From NCBI GenBank assembly GCA_032622095.1, contig CP136067.1:81556705-81620704 (forward strand): 64,000 nucleotides of DNA, written 5' to 3'. The position numbers and the translations under genes were made by a program. Below, piece by piece: positions 33,987 through 45,760 of this stretch. Position 1 is the first letter of the stretch. Each line of letters opens with the position of its first letter. The stretch is from Siphonodentalium dalli. Taxonomy: Eukaryota; Mollusca; Scaphopoda; Gadilida; Siphonodentaliidae. The notes under the pieces were generated by a model. That model was not told where the DNA came from and did not search any database. It worked only from the letters and a program-made list of their open reading frames with translations.

Positions 33987-34172
33987 TTATTTTTTTATAT
34001 ATGCCTTACCCGCCTCTTTAAACACACACTTATTTCTACCAGTTTTGTTCCGGGTATACTTTACTCGTGCTTTCCTAATACGCTTCTGTTGATTTCTGCA
34101 ATCCTCATCAAACCATTGCTTGTTAATTGTTTTTGTCTGAACACGATTATTCTTCCGATAGCGCCCAAACAC
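33987..34172 (-). pseudogene. LINE linker between endonuclease and reverse transcriptase
   Basis: KQWFDEDCRNQQKRIRKARVKY followed by KEAGKAYIKK: the basic, W-x-D-x-x-C linker typical between these LINE domains. Confidence 0.6.
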
Positions 34173-34411
34173 CGTTTCAGTTGAATCAATAAATAAATTT
34201 CTGATTTCATCACAAGCTTGCTCTACGTTGGATACATCACATGTTTGTGTGCCAAGTAAACCGTAAATTTTGTCCCCCCCCCCCCCCTTTCAGCGAATAT
34301 GTTATTGAAAGTGTAAAGGAACTCTACACCTTTACTTTCATCCCAAGGCCTAATCTTCGGCGGAAGTCCGCAGTTTCCATCTCTATGGGCATCAGTATTA
34401 CCGAACTTATT

Positions 34412-35375
34412 CTAACTAGAAAATTTCAGTATTAAATGTAACGGATTATGGACATCTGAAAAGAGCAGTGAAAATTCAAGAACCTCAAAATCGACAACCA
34501 TACATAATATATCTTTTGAGGCGATCATATAGTCAACCACACTGGAATTCCGACTCTTAAAATTGCCCACCCCTTTATCGTGGCCATATCGTCCATTTAT
34601 GATACGCAATTTAAGTGACAATCGACGTGCTTGCATAAACTAAGTAGCGAATTTCCATTTGCATTACTAGTCCGGTCTTTTGAATGCCTGCTAAGCTCGA
34701 AGTCGAACGAACTGTCAGGGATATCACCGACGGAAAAGGTTGTGCAATCCAAGATATGAACGCGCTCAGAATTATCGTACTGCTCAACAAATCGAAAATC
34801 GTTTTTTTCTGATGTTCTAGAGTTAAAATCTCCCATAATCAAAACACCCTCCCCCTCGCGTTTCAGCGCGCCTATTTCATTTCCAATCTCGATCCCCCAG
34901 TTATCATTTGCATAACGCGAACCTGTCGTCGGAACATACACCCTGCCTACCAGTATGATATGTGTATTGTTTGTGATACGTAGCCAGACCACGCAGTCTG
35001 ATTCATTCTTAATTATACGACAAGAATTTTCAATGCGCTTGCTTACAGCCATTGTGACCCCCCCCCCCCCCCCGGATATTCGCACGGTCTCAGTCGTTCT
35101 TCCTTTTGTATGGAACACTTTAAAACCTGGTATGTCTGGTGCTACTCCATTATATGTATTAGTTTCAGAAAAACAGATTACGTCATACTGTCATACTATA
35201 ATGTTACGGAATTCTGGATAGTTCAGCCTCGAACTGAGCCCGTACACATTTATTGCGAGAACCTTTTTATCATTAACATCGTCATCATCATCATCATCGT
35301 CATGCTCTTCACTGTGCTTACAGTCTTCATCATCATTTTCATCGTCATCGTCATCGCCATCATCATCATCATCGA
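34412..35375 (-). pseudogene. LINE apurinic-type endonuclease, frameshifted
   Basis: KVLAINVYGLSSRLNYPEF (about 35215-35275) opens the fold, then ISGGGGGVTMAVSKRIEN, VVWLRITNNTHIILVGRVYV and GVLIMGDFNSR, the catalytic GDFN motif. Next come LRIINGRYGHDKGVGNF, SSVVDYMIAS and SDVHNPLHL near 34420-34600. Before the fold lies an Asp-rich run from (GAT)n DNA at 35271-35378. The upstream MSKVAPF comes from flanking repeat, so the true start is uncertain. The glycine tract is coded by a poly-C run at 35058-35073. Confidence 0.8.
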
Positions 35376-35378
35376 ACG
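35271..35378. repeat. CAT/CGT microsatellite at the LINE 5' end
   Basis: Reads as about 25 Asp codons on the minus strand, just before the endonuclease. Same repeat type as 31281-31790 at the other end of the element. Confidence 0.8.
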
Positions 35379-35394
35379 GCGCTACTTTTGACAT

Positions 35395-35660
35395 CTTTAA
35401 ACCACACCATTAGATTTGTCATATCATGCAGATCATTATATATGTATAAGTTTGGTGGATATCAGCGATAAAAAGTTTGTCTGCCCCTCCCCCTTTTCTA
35501 CCCCTGACAACAACAGCGTCACTTTAGAAAATTCTAACCAGCACCGTTATCTTTCTCGGAAAAAGTTACCCATGTTAGACCCCTTTGGTGCCGTCTGCAT
35601 GGTCCCCTGTGCATTTCTATAGAACACAGACAACCAAACAGACAGACAGACAGACATTCG
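35395..35660. repeat. Diverged tandem repeat, right segment, ending in (ACAG)n
   Basis: ACATCTTTAAACCACACCAT and AGTTTGGTGGATATCAGCGA continue the array of 24166-25084. It then matches 24480-24615 (CTGACAACAACAGCGTCACTTT, TTTCTATAGAACA) and ends in CAGACAGACAGACAGACA. Confidence 0.7.
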
Positions 35661-36178
35661 CAAATATAGATATAGAAGAAGATAGAAGATATAAATATAT
35701 AAATGAATGTGGTGGGTGTGTGTTATTGTGTGATACGGCGCTGTGGTCGATAGTGGAGGCAATAAAAGGATATATATTAAGTCGGATATTACCCCGTGTT
35801 CGGGTAATCGGAACAGAACTCAATCGCGGTATGTGTCCAAATGTCCTCCCACTTGGTAATTATCGTTTTCATTACCATACCAAACGGTAACGAATTTGTC
35901 TGGCTCATGCCAATAATTATTCTCACTGTTCAGTATCCTAACAAGAATTAACACGTACTGTTGACGGAAGAGTGACTGAACATGCAAACTAATACAATCG
36001 TGACAGCGGCATCAATTAGTTTAAAACACTATTTATTACATGAATAATACAACAATACAAATTACATCAAAATTAGTATAATATGAATCGTACGTGGCAC
36101 GTAGTGGAGCAACTGTGCCTCAAATATTTTCCTTTTATCGATGACATTATAACGCTAACAGTAATGTACGTAACACCA
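35661..36178. other. AT-rich DNA, nothing recognised
   Basis: No gene or terminal repeats found. Confidence 0.4.
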
Positions 36179-38136
36179 GGGGCCTATACTATAGAATTAC
36201 AATTGCCGTGTTTCTCCACGTGGACAGAGTTAGTCGGTAATTTCCCAGTCTTGTAAAGCTAGACTTGTGTTCTTTTGTTCTCGAGCAATTGTGTTCTTGT
36301 AAATTCCTTGCATTGGATATTGGAATTTAACAATAGGCGATTACACTTTTTCACACCATACATCGTTGTGAACTGACTTATATAATGTTCTGGGAGAGCC
36401 ATTCTGTAACTGGGATTCATTTCAGCAGCAAGCTGCTCGGTTTTTGTGGTGTTTGGAGTGTCCCAACGCTGCATCTTTTTGTTATTCTATAGTACTCGAA
36501 TTGTCTAACTTGGGGAAAAACAAGAACTCGCTTGACGGGCTGATAAATTACCAACTTAGGGGGTTCCATAGTACAGACATAACACAAATCGGGTAGAACA
36601 CGGTGTTAACATTACAAGTATACGAGGCTGAATTAGTGGTTGTCACCGCAATGAAACGCGTGCGAATGTCGATATGTCGGATTATCGCTTTGTGTATTGA
36701 GCACTCATGCATTAACCCTTTCTCGACGTGCGAAGTTTTACAGGGTCAATACAATCGTAGTCATATTGAGATGATGGGTTCAAATTACGCATGATGTAGA
36801 TAGATATATTTTTGAGATGGGGTTCATAAACATAGACAAATTGGCTTTGAGAAATAAGGGATTCCACATAAATTATGTTGTGACGGGGGCGATTCTCAGC
36901 AAAATACTCAACAATTGGGAATGTCATGCAGCGACGTTCAATGGGTGTTGGCGCATCACAATAATCTTCGTCCCAAAGTTAGTGATGATTGATTTATTGG
37001 GGTAAATGGCAATTAGTTGAGAAGTTTCGATCGGTTGGAATTGTTGGTTTGGGGATTTCTAACAGTTGGAAATCTTGAGTAACCATTGCATAATTTCAAC
37101 CGAATGGGGTGCAAATATAGTTTTCTGGTTCAGGGAGGAGGTGTACTCGGGCAGCGGAGACCTTATACGTGAATGTTACCGCGATTCCATGGTAGAAAAT
37201 GGCACTGAATTTAAAAATTAAGACTGGAGAATAGGTTATAATCATTACAATGACTAAATGTTCCAGCTAATGTAACTGCAAATTATAATTTATACCACAA
37301 GTATGATGTTTTCCTACATTCAGTGTAATTTTGGTTGTTAAATCTAAGTTTCTACTTAAACAAAAAGTTATACCGACCCTTTGGAAAATATACTTGAAAT
37401 ATATATGTTCACCCTTTTAACTTGGAAATATTTTTATCAGTATATTATCTCCGGCAATTCAGTTTGTTTTCAATTACATTGTACATGTATGGAAATCGTA
37501 CATATACGACAACCAGTTAAAATTTCCCTGCTCAATCTGACACTATAATCACCATGTGTAGGTTTTTCTGTCGATGGGGTTTATTTGTGATCACTCTATC
37601 TGTCTCTATCCCTTTGTGTTCGTACATACATCGTTAAATATATTTGACCATGAACCATGTAAATACAAGGAAAGACATGAAAAGCTATATATTGTCTTCT
37701 ATGATGTAGGTCAATAAAACATCTATCTCTTATAACGAGCGTTCTCGCTTACGATATTTTGTACTCGTGTTCAGCGTAAAATGTTGTAATCGTTTGTGTA
37801 TTTTCGCGATGCTTGTGCCATTGGGATTATGGTGCACGCAAGTAGTTTTCGTGTTCCCCATTGCCTATACATCCACTAAACCACTCGCCAAATGACTCAA
37901 ATATATATATAGGCATTACTATAACCATTTATGTATAATATTAGAGTAAGTTCCCTTTACCCATTAACAAGCGTTCGTCTCCACGCGCAGATAAACGGAG
38001 ATCCATAGTACTGGATTTTATCTGTTCTTGTAAATGACGGGGAATCGCACACACTTGTAAATTATCGTATCCATAGTATTCGACAGTTTGTCCACGTGGA
38101 GAAACACGGCAATTGTAATTCTATAGTATAGGCCCC
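36179..38136. mobile_element. GGGGCC-ended transposon with perfect 48-bp inverted termini
   Basis: 36179-36226 and 38089-38136 are perfect reverse complements over 48 bp, starting GGGGCCTATACTATAGAATT. 1958 bp between outer edges with no convincing ORF. The base flanking each end is A on both sides, with C and G outside it. No longer target duplication is visible. A shorter relative is at 39596-40201. Internal sequence (about 37020-37150) matches 55850-55945. The superfamily is unassigned. Confidence 0.8.
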
Positions 38137-38324
38137 AGGCCGGCGGTTGCATTGCGCTGAAAAGGTATCAAAATATGAGTAACACGTAGGAGGAGCGCGG
38201 AAAACTGTCCAAAATTGTCCAACTTTTTTTAAAACAAGGTATCCCGTTTATCACGTTTCCATTGCGCTCTTAGTACCACGCATTGCGTTCATACTTTGTC
38301 AAGTCTCATAGTTAGGGAGCCAGG
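38137..38324. other. Unannotated DNA
   Basis: Nothing recognised. Confidence 0.35.
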
Positions 38325-38876
38325 AGGGTTTTAATTACACTATCGCACAAGGATGGTTTGATGCACTCGATTTGTTGGCGGTGATAGACCATTCCGGAAA
38401 ACCAATTTCTTAAGTTGCGCATTCCTGGCGTTTAGGGGCCAGATGGCCCCCAAAACCCCCCAAAATGACTTTTAATTACACTATCGCGCAAGTCCACCAT
38501 CTTTACATCGAATACTCTATTATGTTCACTGATCATAAAAACACAACTTAAGAACAGAAATTTCCTGGCGTTTTCAAATAAGAATGTGTCTTGTATATAT
38601 AGGGGGACCCAAAAATGTCAAAATTTCACTTTTAATTACACAATCGCGCAAGTCCACCATTTTTTCCTGGAATAGTCTACTGTATTCACTGATCATAAAA
38701 ACACTACTTAAGAACGGAAATTTCCTAGCGTTTTCAAATAATAAGGGGTCTTCTAGGTGGACCCAAACATGTAAAATTTTCACTTTTAATTACACAATCG
38801 CGCAAGTCCACCAATTTTTCCTGGAATAGTATACTGTATTCACTGATCATAAAACACAACTTAAGAGTCTATTCTC
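38325..38876. repeat. 154-bp satellite, left cluster (about 3.5 units)
   Basis: Units carry TTTTAATTACACAATCGCGC, TTCCTGGAATAGTCTACTGT, ATTCACTGATCATAAAAACA and TTCCTGGCGTTTTCAAATAA. The ATCGCGCAAG landmark is at about 38483, 38643 and 38797. The first unit is diverged. The array stops abruptly in ACTTAAGA and resumes at 42640. Confidence 0.85.
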
Positions 38877-39394
38877 ATTGCACACGCGCGTGCGATTAAT
38901 CGCAGCGTTTTTTAAGGTGCGTGTTAACATATTAACGCAGTGCGATTCGTGATCAATTATCTTCCTCAATCAGCCACGTCCTATTCGTGACCAATCATTA
39001 TTGCAATCAGCCTCGTCATTGAGATAGCCGTTACAGAGAATGGCATGGTTCACTCGGTCACATATACTATCCGGGTACAGTCATTCTCATAACTGATGGG
39101 CGATAAAATAATAAATGTACGGGAAGGAAATGGCTTGGAAAGAAGTTTCCTACGTATAGCTAGCATCCGTGGTGATTTTTGTAGAATTCAATCGAATTAT
39201 ATTACCTGTCAGTCTCGCGCAAAACTGTACCCAACATTGTGAATATATATAGAGTGATAGTAATGTGCCGTTTAGCATGTGCGATCACTGATGATAAGCC
39301 GCCGAATGATGACGATCAAATTGAAATCAATCGCTTATGCGAACTGCGTCCTGGCGACAGAATGAGACCTTAAACGGTGCGTTTGTGACACTTA
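38877..39394. other. Unannotated DNA
   Basis: Contains palindromic ACACGCGCGTGCG and GATTAATC segments (about 38880-38910). No gene. Confidence 0.4.
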
Positions 39395-41806
39395 GGTGAC
39401 GTTTACACATAGCCGGCGAAGCCGTTACCCGGCGAACCCGTTAACCGGCGAAGGTTAGGAAGAGTGTTTACACATCGCCGGCGAAGATACGCATATATTC
39501 ATGTGTCTCCTTTACTTGTTAATAGTTTTCGTCTTAGTTCTCACTGAACTGCAATATGATATTGCTGTACACTTGTAAACATCTAGCCGCTTCCTGGGGC
39601 CTGTACTATGGAATTACAATTGCCGTGTTTCAACAGGTGTACAATGCTATGGGAGGTACACAGGAGGTGTGAAGCGCAGTATACCACTGTATTGTAATAG
39701 AGTAGATTATACCCGTCGTGTGCTCATTACCGATGGGTGATTGGGTTTGATCAGAATGGTATTCAATATAATACTCCAGCGATTTTGCATGAGAACCCAA
39801 CTAGAAATTGAAATACATCTTAAAACTTGAATTGTTGGAACAGACGATAACCATTGATGACATATAACACACTGCACGAACGGTTGCGGCGCACTCACTG
39901 AGCGATTATTTAAAGGATACCGATTACCACTAATACAATTGAACACGCATTACCCATGCACTAGCGATAACATATCACTGAGTGTCTCCGATGAATATTT
40001 TTTTCATTGGTCAATCAAGTCACATGTGGTAAACCTATTATTTTATTGGTCATCATGCATGTAAACGAGGCGTTGCAAGAAGTCGCCTTTTCACTGTAAT
40101 AATAAGAGTGGGGGTCTATGGTAATCGACACCTTCTGTGTGCCCCACATAATCTTGTACACGTGTTCAAACACGGCAATTGTATTCTATAGTACAGGCCC
40201 CTGTTAGAGGTATGGTTGGGCAGTATAGTGAAATGAAACTCTTTATAAATGGAAATGCCGAAATTATTAATATCCAACTCAAACTTTCAGGTATTGCTAT
40301 TGGTAATTTTAAAGATATTTAAACAACATTGTTAATGGTTTCTTTGAGTTCATAGACAGCATGTGAAGTGAGTGTCGCACCAAAATCATGGTCATTGTAA
40401 GTTTTGATATCTTTTCGTCGCATACATCTACAAATTGGTGTATAATCATTCGGATTGGATTTTATATTATATATATAAGTTTCAACATCGCGAATCAAAT
40501 TTGACACATTTTCCGTTTGCACATTATACAATAAAATATGTTTTTCATTTTACTTGGGCGTTCACCGTGTCCATGTATGTAGGGCCGTGTCGATGGGGTG
40601 TCTCAATCCCAACTTTGATCAAAATATTCAAAAGCTGGAAATTTCATACCTGACACGGCATTAGTTGGAAATTTGACATCAGCAATATGTTGAAATTGTT
40701 CTCGTAGTTTTATTTTCAACAATTTATTATTGGTGATTTCTTTAGGCAACATTTGCTTAATTTTTGGCCAAATTGTTGGACTGAAATGGCCATCAGTTGG
40801 AAATGATCCAACCTTAGAGGTGTGTCAAGTTTGGAAAATGTCCAACAATTGGAAATCTTAAGGCTGGATGAAGGATTTTGCAATTTTCAGGGTTCAGATT
40901 AGAAACAATTCTCACACCTGGCCATAACCATGGTCGGTCGACACTATTATGTCTTGGTCCCACCCCCGTTGTCAGTTAAACAGCTATCTAATTTAATTTA
41001 ACTAAATCAAATCTGGGTTCAAGCTGCTTGACGTCAGACCACTAAACATGTTATGATTGGGCAATTTTCAGGTTTAGACACAGGTTCAGATCTAAAGGAA
41101 ATCGCTCAATACGGGGCCGTCTAGATGATTACTGTGAGTGGAAAGTTAGATCAGAGCCCAAGTTCACAACGTGGTGCGTACATGGATTTACGCGAACTTG
41201 TGAATTTGGTGAGATTCAAGGTTTGGTGCAGTTGGACATTCCAAAGATGAACAGTCCCACACCTACAAATCAGGCCCTCTAGACCCGTCCCTGTGTATAT
41301 ATGTCCACGGCGCACTCAGATTTAAATTATATATATGAACATACATGTACATGAACACGCACATTTAATTCCCTCGAATGCGCAACAAATGTACCATGCA
41401 AATGCAGAGTAAGTGTACCATCATCAGTTAGTATTTATAATAATAGCTTATCACCAAGGAGCGTGACCACCGACGGACAGCTGATTAGAGATAATCAAAC
41501 TGACACACTGACCAATATATACACAGGTGAAAAACGGGCTGGTCTATCAGCGATTGCACAATAATATTGTTCGAGTTAATTGTTGAAAGGAAATCACCCA
41601 TGACGGCATGACCCCAGATAAATATCTAACTTAATCCATACGACAATCAGGTGCTTGTACTAAATCATTTTATCCAAAAGTTGAAAACCGTATAGCTGAG
41701 TATCCGGATAGCCGTAATTCTTATCCGGCGAAGTATAAACACTCTATTGTTATCGCTACCGGCTAAAGCGAATACGATCTTCGCCGGGTAATGTATAAAC
41801 ACCCCC
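39395..41806. mobile_element. PIF/Harbinger-like non-autonomous element
   Basis: TTA flanks both ends (39392-39394, 41807-41809). Outer ends are GGTGACGTTTACACA and inverted GGGGGTGTTTATACA, each followed by CCGGCGAA. A second inner pair (AGTGTTTACACATCGCCGG at about 39467; inverted near 41740) makes the termini double. A TWA-type duplication with GGG(N)GTTTACAC-like ends is characteristic of Harbinger elements. No transposase is visible in 2.4 kb. It contains the nested element 39596-40201. Confidence 0.55.
39596..40201. mobile_element. GGGGCC-ended element, short copy nested in the Harbinger-like element
   Basis: Ends GGGGCCTGTACTATGGAATT and inverted GGGGCCTGTACTATAGAAT, followed by CAATTGCCGTGTTT on both sides. 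606 bp. The flanking base is T on both sides, with C and G outside it. Same terminal family as 36179-38136. Confidence 0.7.
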
Positions 41807-41809
41807 TTA

Positions 41810-42639
41810 AGGTCGAATTCTGAGTCCCATCACTTATTCTATTTGAATGGTGATTCGTCAATTATAAATTATAGTACCGCGTTGTCACTGTTGCCAGCGG
41901 CTATAGAAATAAGCACTCGATGATGGGGGAGGGGGGTCTGAAGAAGAAAAAAAACCTTCACACACAGGGTTAACATGAAAATCCCTCCCAACCATGGGTC
42001 TACCATCCTCCCTGCATGCAAATCTATTTGTTTTTCCTCCAACAAACTGGGGTATCATCCCCTCTTTCCCCATAATTTTTACTGGAGATCACGTTTGAGT
42101 ACAACTGTTTTAAATGAGCTTTATTCAGAAAGACGATTTTTGTCAGTCCTAATTCAACCACTTGAATCGTACACTTTTGATAATATTGAGTGATAATAAC
42201 AATACTATACACAAAACTCCTGTAATCTGTGTTGTGTTCGTACTATATAGTGTTATTTTCGTTACAAGCTGGAATAAAATATGCATATTTATGCCCAACT
42301 ACATGGAATTTAACCCTCTATTTTTAATTATAATTAGCTATAGATATAAATTGTGTCCTCAAAACTTATGTCATTTTGATGGCACGGCTAGTTATACTCA
42401 AATTATACCTGAGTAAATCTAACTGAGGAAAATTAAAGTTAATATGTCAGCATATATATGTGGTCACCCCCAACCAAAAGTACTTTATCAGCCTCCAACC
42501 CACCCTTATATAGCCCTGTGTATGAATGTGTTCGTCAGACCCCCACCCCTATTGGGGGACCACTTAGCAGTGGGAGGAAGGAATGCAATCGAACACACAT
42601 ATAGAGTCGCTCGACCTTAAAAAACGACCTTAAAAGAAG
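41810..42639. other. AT-rich DNA, nothing recognised
   Basis: No gene or structured repeat seen. Confidence 0.4.
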
Positions 42640-43730
42640 GGATCTTTTAGGGGGGCCCAAAAATGTAAAATTTTCACTTTTAATTACACAATCGCGCAAG
42701 TCCATCATTTTTTTCCTGGAATAGTCTACTGTATTCACTGATCATAAAAACACTACTTAAGAACGGAAATTTCCTAGCGTTTTCAAATAAGAAGGGGTCT
42801 TCTAGGTGGACCCAAACATGTAAAATTTTCACTTTTAATTACACAATCGCGCAAGTCCACCAATTTTTCCTGGAATAGTATACTGTATTCACTGATCATA
42901 AAACACAACTTAAGAACGGAAATTTACTGGCGTTTTCACATAAGAAGGGGTCTTTTAGGGGGGGCCCAAAAATGTAAAAATTTAACTTTTAATTACACAA
43001 TCGCGCAAGTCCATCATTTTTTCCTGGAATAGTCTACTGTATTCACTGATCATAAAAACACTACTTAATAACGGAAATTTCCTAGTGTTTTCAAATAAGA
43101 ACGGGTCTTCTAGGTGGACCCAAAAATGTAAAATTTTCACTTTTAATTACACAATCGCGCAAGTCCACCAATTTTACCTGGAATAATCTACTGTATTCAC
43201 TGATCATAAAACACAACTTAAGAACGGAAATTTACTGGCGTTTTCAAATAAGAAGGGGTCTTCTAGGGCGACCCAAAAATGTAAAATTTTCACTTTTAAT
43301 TACACAATCGCGCAAGTCCATCATTTTTTTCCTGGAATAGTCTACTGTATTCACTGATCATAAAAACACAACTTAAGAACGGAAATTTACTGGCGTTTTC
43401 AAATAAGAAGGGATCTTTTAGGGGGACCCAAAAATGTAAAAATTTCACTTTTAATTACACAATCGCGCAAGTCCATCATTTTTTCCTGGAATAGTCTACT
43501 GTATTCACTGATCATAAAAACACAACTTAAGAACGGAAATTTCCTGGCGTTTTCAAATAACAAGGGGTCTTCTATATGGGGACCCAAAGATGTCAAAATT
43601 TCTCTTTTAATCACAGAATCGCGCAAGTCCACCATTTTTACCTGGAATATAGTCTATTATGTTCACTGATCATAAAACACACAACTTAAGAACGCAACTT
43701 TCCTGGCGTTTTCAAATAAGAAGAGGACCA
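42640..43730. repeat. 154-bp satellite, right cluster (7 units)
   Basis: Same unit and orientation as 38325-38876. Landmark spacing is about 154-155 bp (near 42692, 42847, 43001, 43155, 43308, 43462, 43618). It begins in AAGAAGGGATCTTTTAGG and decays at GAGGACCATGGG. Confidence 0.9.
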
Positions 43731-45079
43731 TGGGTGGTACAAAAACACACATATATGTAGTTATTTGTGTGACAATATATAAGCATGTAGTAACTCAAGC
43801 TTAAAACATGGCATACAGAAGTGAAACATATTCTTGTTTCAAAATAAAAAATATATTAAACACTTTGTACACTAAAACTTCGTGGAACAATTGCGCTTGG
43901 TATTAATTGTCAAGATCATAGAACATAAACACGGAAGAAGAATATTAGACACAATGATCGACCTCTTCTCTGGTTCTCTGTTTATTTCTAGTCTGAGAAA
44001 TTTTCTATCGATAATTTCAGGGTGAGAATTCTGATCATGTTCCCCCCGACAGAAACATTTTATTTTCCCATCCCTAAATACATTTTCACATTCTGCTGGT
44101 AGTCTCCGCATAAGAACTATAATTTCTGTTCATGTGGATAACGACCACTAATTCTAAAGAACACAAATATTGGATAAAATCCCAATGGAAGTTTATAGTT
44201 GATAATGACGCTATTTTTATTTTGATGGGAACAACGTTGTGATCTAACGCCTCATGTCGCTTCCGCTCCAATAACATAAAAAAGTACGTTACAATGGCGT
44301 TTCGTCATAACACAACGGCCAAAAGCACACCACAACGCGGAAACGGTTTGTCAGTGTGGCAGATGTTGTGTTTTCTGAAATGGTAAAGTCGGTCAAACTC
44401 CATGCAGGGTTTACCTCATTTGATGAATCGGTAAAGACCGCTGCTACCGGCGACATTTTAGCCACATTTGGTGGACTTCCGCGATATTAATTACTAAGCG
44501 AACAGCAACATTCTTCCCTTATTATGCACACATAATGTCGTACAAAATTTGAGTAATTTCTTACCATAAGTTTGGAAATCTCACTAGAAGCAAGGAGCTA
44601 TATTGCGAAACGGTGTGATTTGGTTCTCCGATTATTTTATTAACACAAATGTCTAAACGCACATGGACGACATTGTCGCGACAACATGCATGGCAAGTGA
44701 AACACAAGAATTCAAATTTGCTGCAATTTTGATGACTGGCTTGCGAAAATCGTCAACAAAACTACTGCTTTGATTCTCCATTCTGTCATTAAGATTATAG
44801 TGCGGGAATTGTTCTCAAAGAACATAGGAAATTTGACTTTGGGCGATCGGTTTTCGCCATTTTTGGCTGGTAAACCCCATGCCCGTTAAATATAGAAACC
44901 ACAGACTAGTACCCAGCCTGTGACAGAGTCAGAAAGGAAGTATATATATGATTGTTGCGCTCTGGCAGAGACTGACAGTCGGTGTTCAATTTTATGTAAT
45001 ATTACTTAAATGTTACATGTCTTCGGTGTTCTCACTTATCAGTTTTATATACTAAAATGCATGAGCACTCAGTATGTCT
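43731..45079. other. AT-rich DNA, nothing recognised
   Basis: Frames here lack domains. No terminal repeats seen. Confidence 0.4.
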
Positions 45080-45083
45080 TTAA

Positions 45084-45455
45084 AGGGGTTCTGTACACCA
45101 AAACCGCCCTCTTAAGGGACCATATCATTTTATACTTAACAGAATATATGCAACATAATAATGAGTTTGAACCATGGATTAGTGCACAAAACACTTGTGT
45201 GATCTATAAACATTGTATTTATAATGAAAATGAATTTATGACTGGAGTCATGGTAATTATAATGCAAATGAATTTACGACTCCAGTCATAAATTCATTTT
45301 CATTATAATTACCATGTTGTTTGCGTTATTCATAGAGCACATGAGTGTATTTTTGCACTAATCCATGGCTCAAATTCATTCATTTGTTGCTTATATTATG
45401 TTGAGAATAAAAGGAGATGGTCCCATGAATAGCCGGATTTAAATAAAGTCCACCT
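45084..45455. mobile_element. Palindromic TTAA-flanked MITE, 372 bp
   Basis: TTAA at 45080-45083 and 45456-45459. Ends AGGGG and inverted AGGTGG. The arms align with gaps (GGGACCATxTC, CCATGGATTAGTGCA) and the centre (about 45228-45308) is a near-perfect hairpin on AATGAAAATGAATTTATGAC. The plus-strand frame across it is not a gene. Confidence 0.75.
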
Positions 45456-45459
45456 TTAA

Positions 45460-45760
45460 GAGATCGAACCATCAACTTCAACTTCAACTTTTTATTCAGT
45501 CTTTTAACATTTTACATTGCATACATAAGACTGTATATATTCATAACATATTTACAATAATAAATGAGTCACGTGATATATAGGACAAATATGTCCTAAT
45601 TTGGAAAAAAATTCCAAGAAAGCCACCGAAGGCACAAACCCGGTCCGCCAACGGTATAATGTTCAGGAACTATCACCATCAGAGGGCCGGGTCCCTCCCC
45701 TCCGCCGCTTTCCATAGGATGTGTCGTTAGAGATTTGTCAAACGAAAAACAATAAAGACG
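45460..45760 (-). repeat. Possible LINE 3' tail
   Basis: Three CAACTT repeats (45476-45490) followed on the plus strand by TTTTTATTCAG and TTTACATTGCATACA resemble an inverted LINE 3' end. No coding sequence adjoins. Confidence 0.3.

Larger units (their letters stand above)
31155..35375 (-). mobile_element. APE-type non-LTR retrotransposon (LINE), near full length
   Basis: Minus strand: endonuclease, linker, reverse transcriptase, conserved C-terminal region with a Cys-Cys-His-Cys motif, trinucleotide-rich 3' region, then a tail with AATAAA ending AATTCAATTCA. Flanks at both ends match the diverged tandem repeat, placing the 5' edge near 35375 and the 3' edge near 31155. Several frameshifts and stops make it non-functional. 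A tail of the same family is at 48518-48587. I do not assign the clade. Confidence 0.85.
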
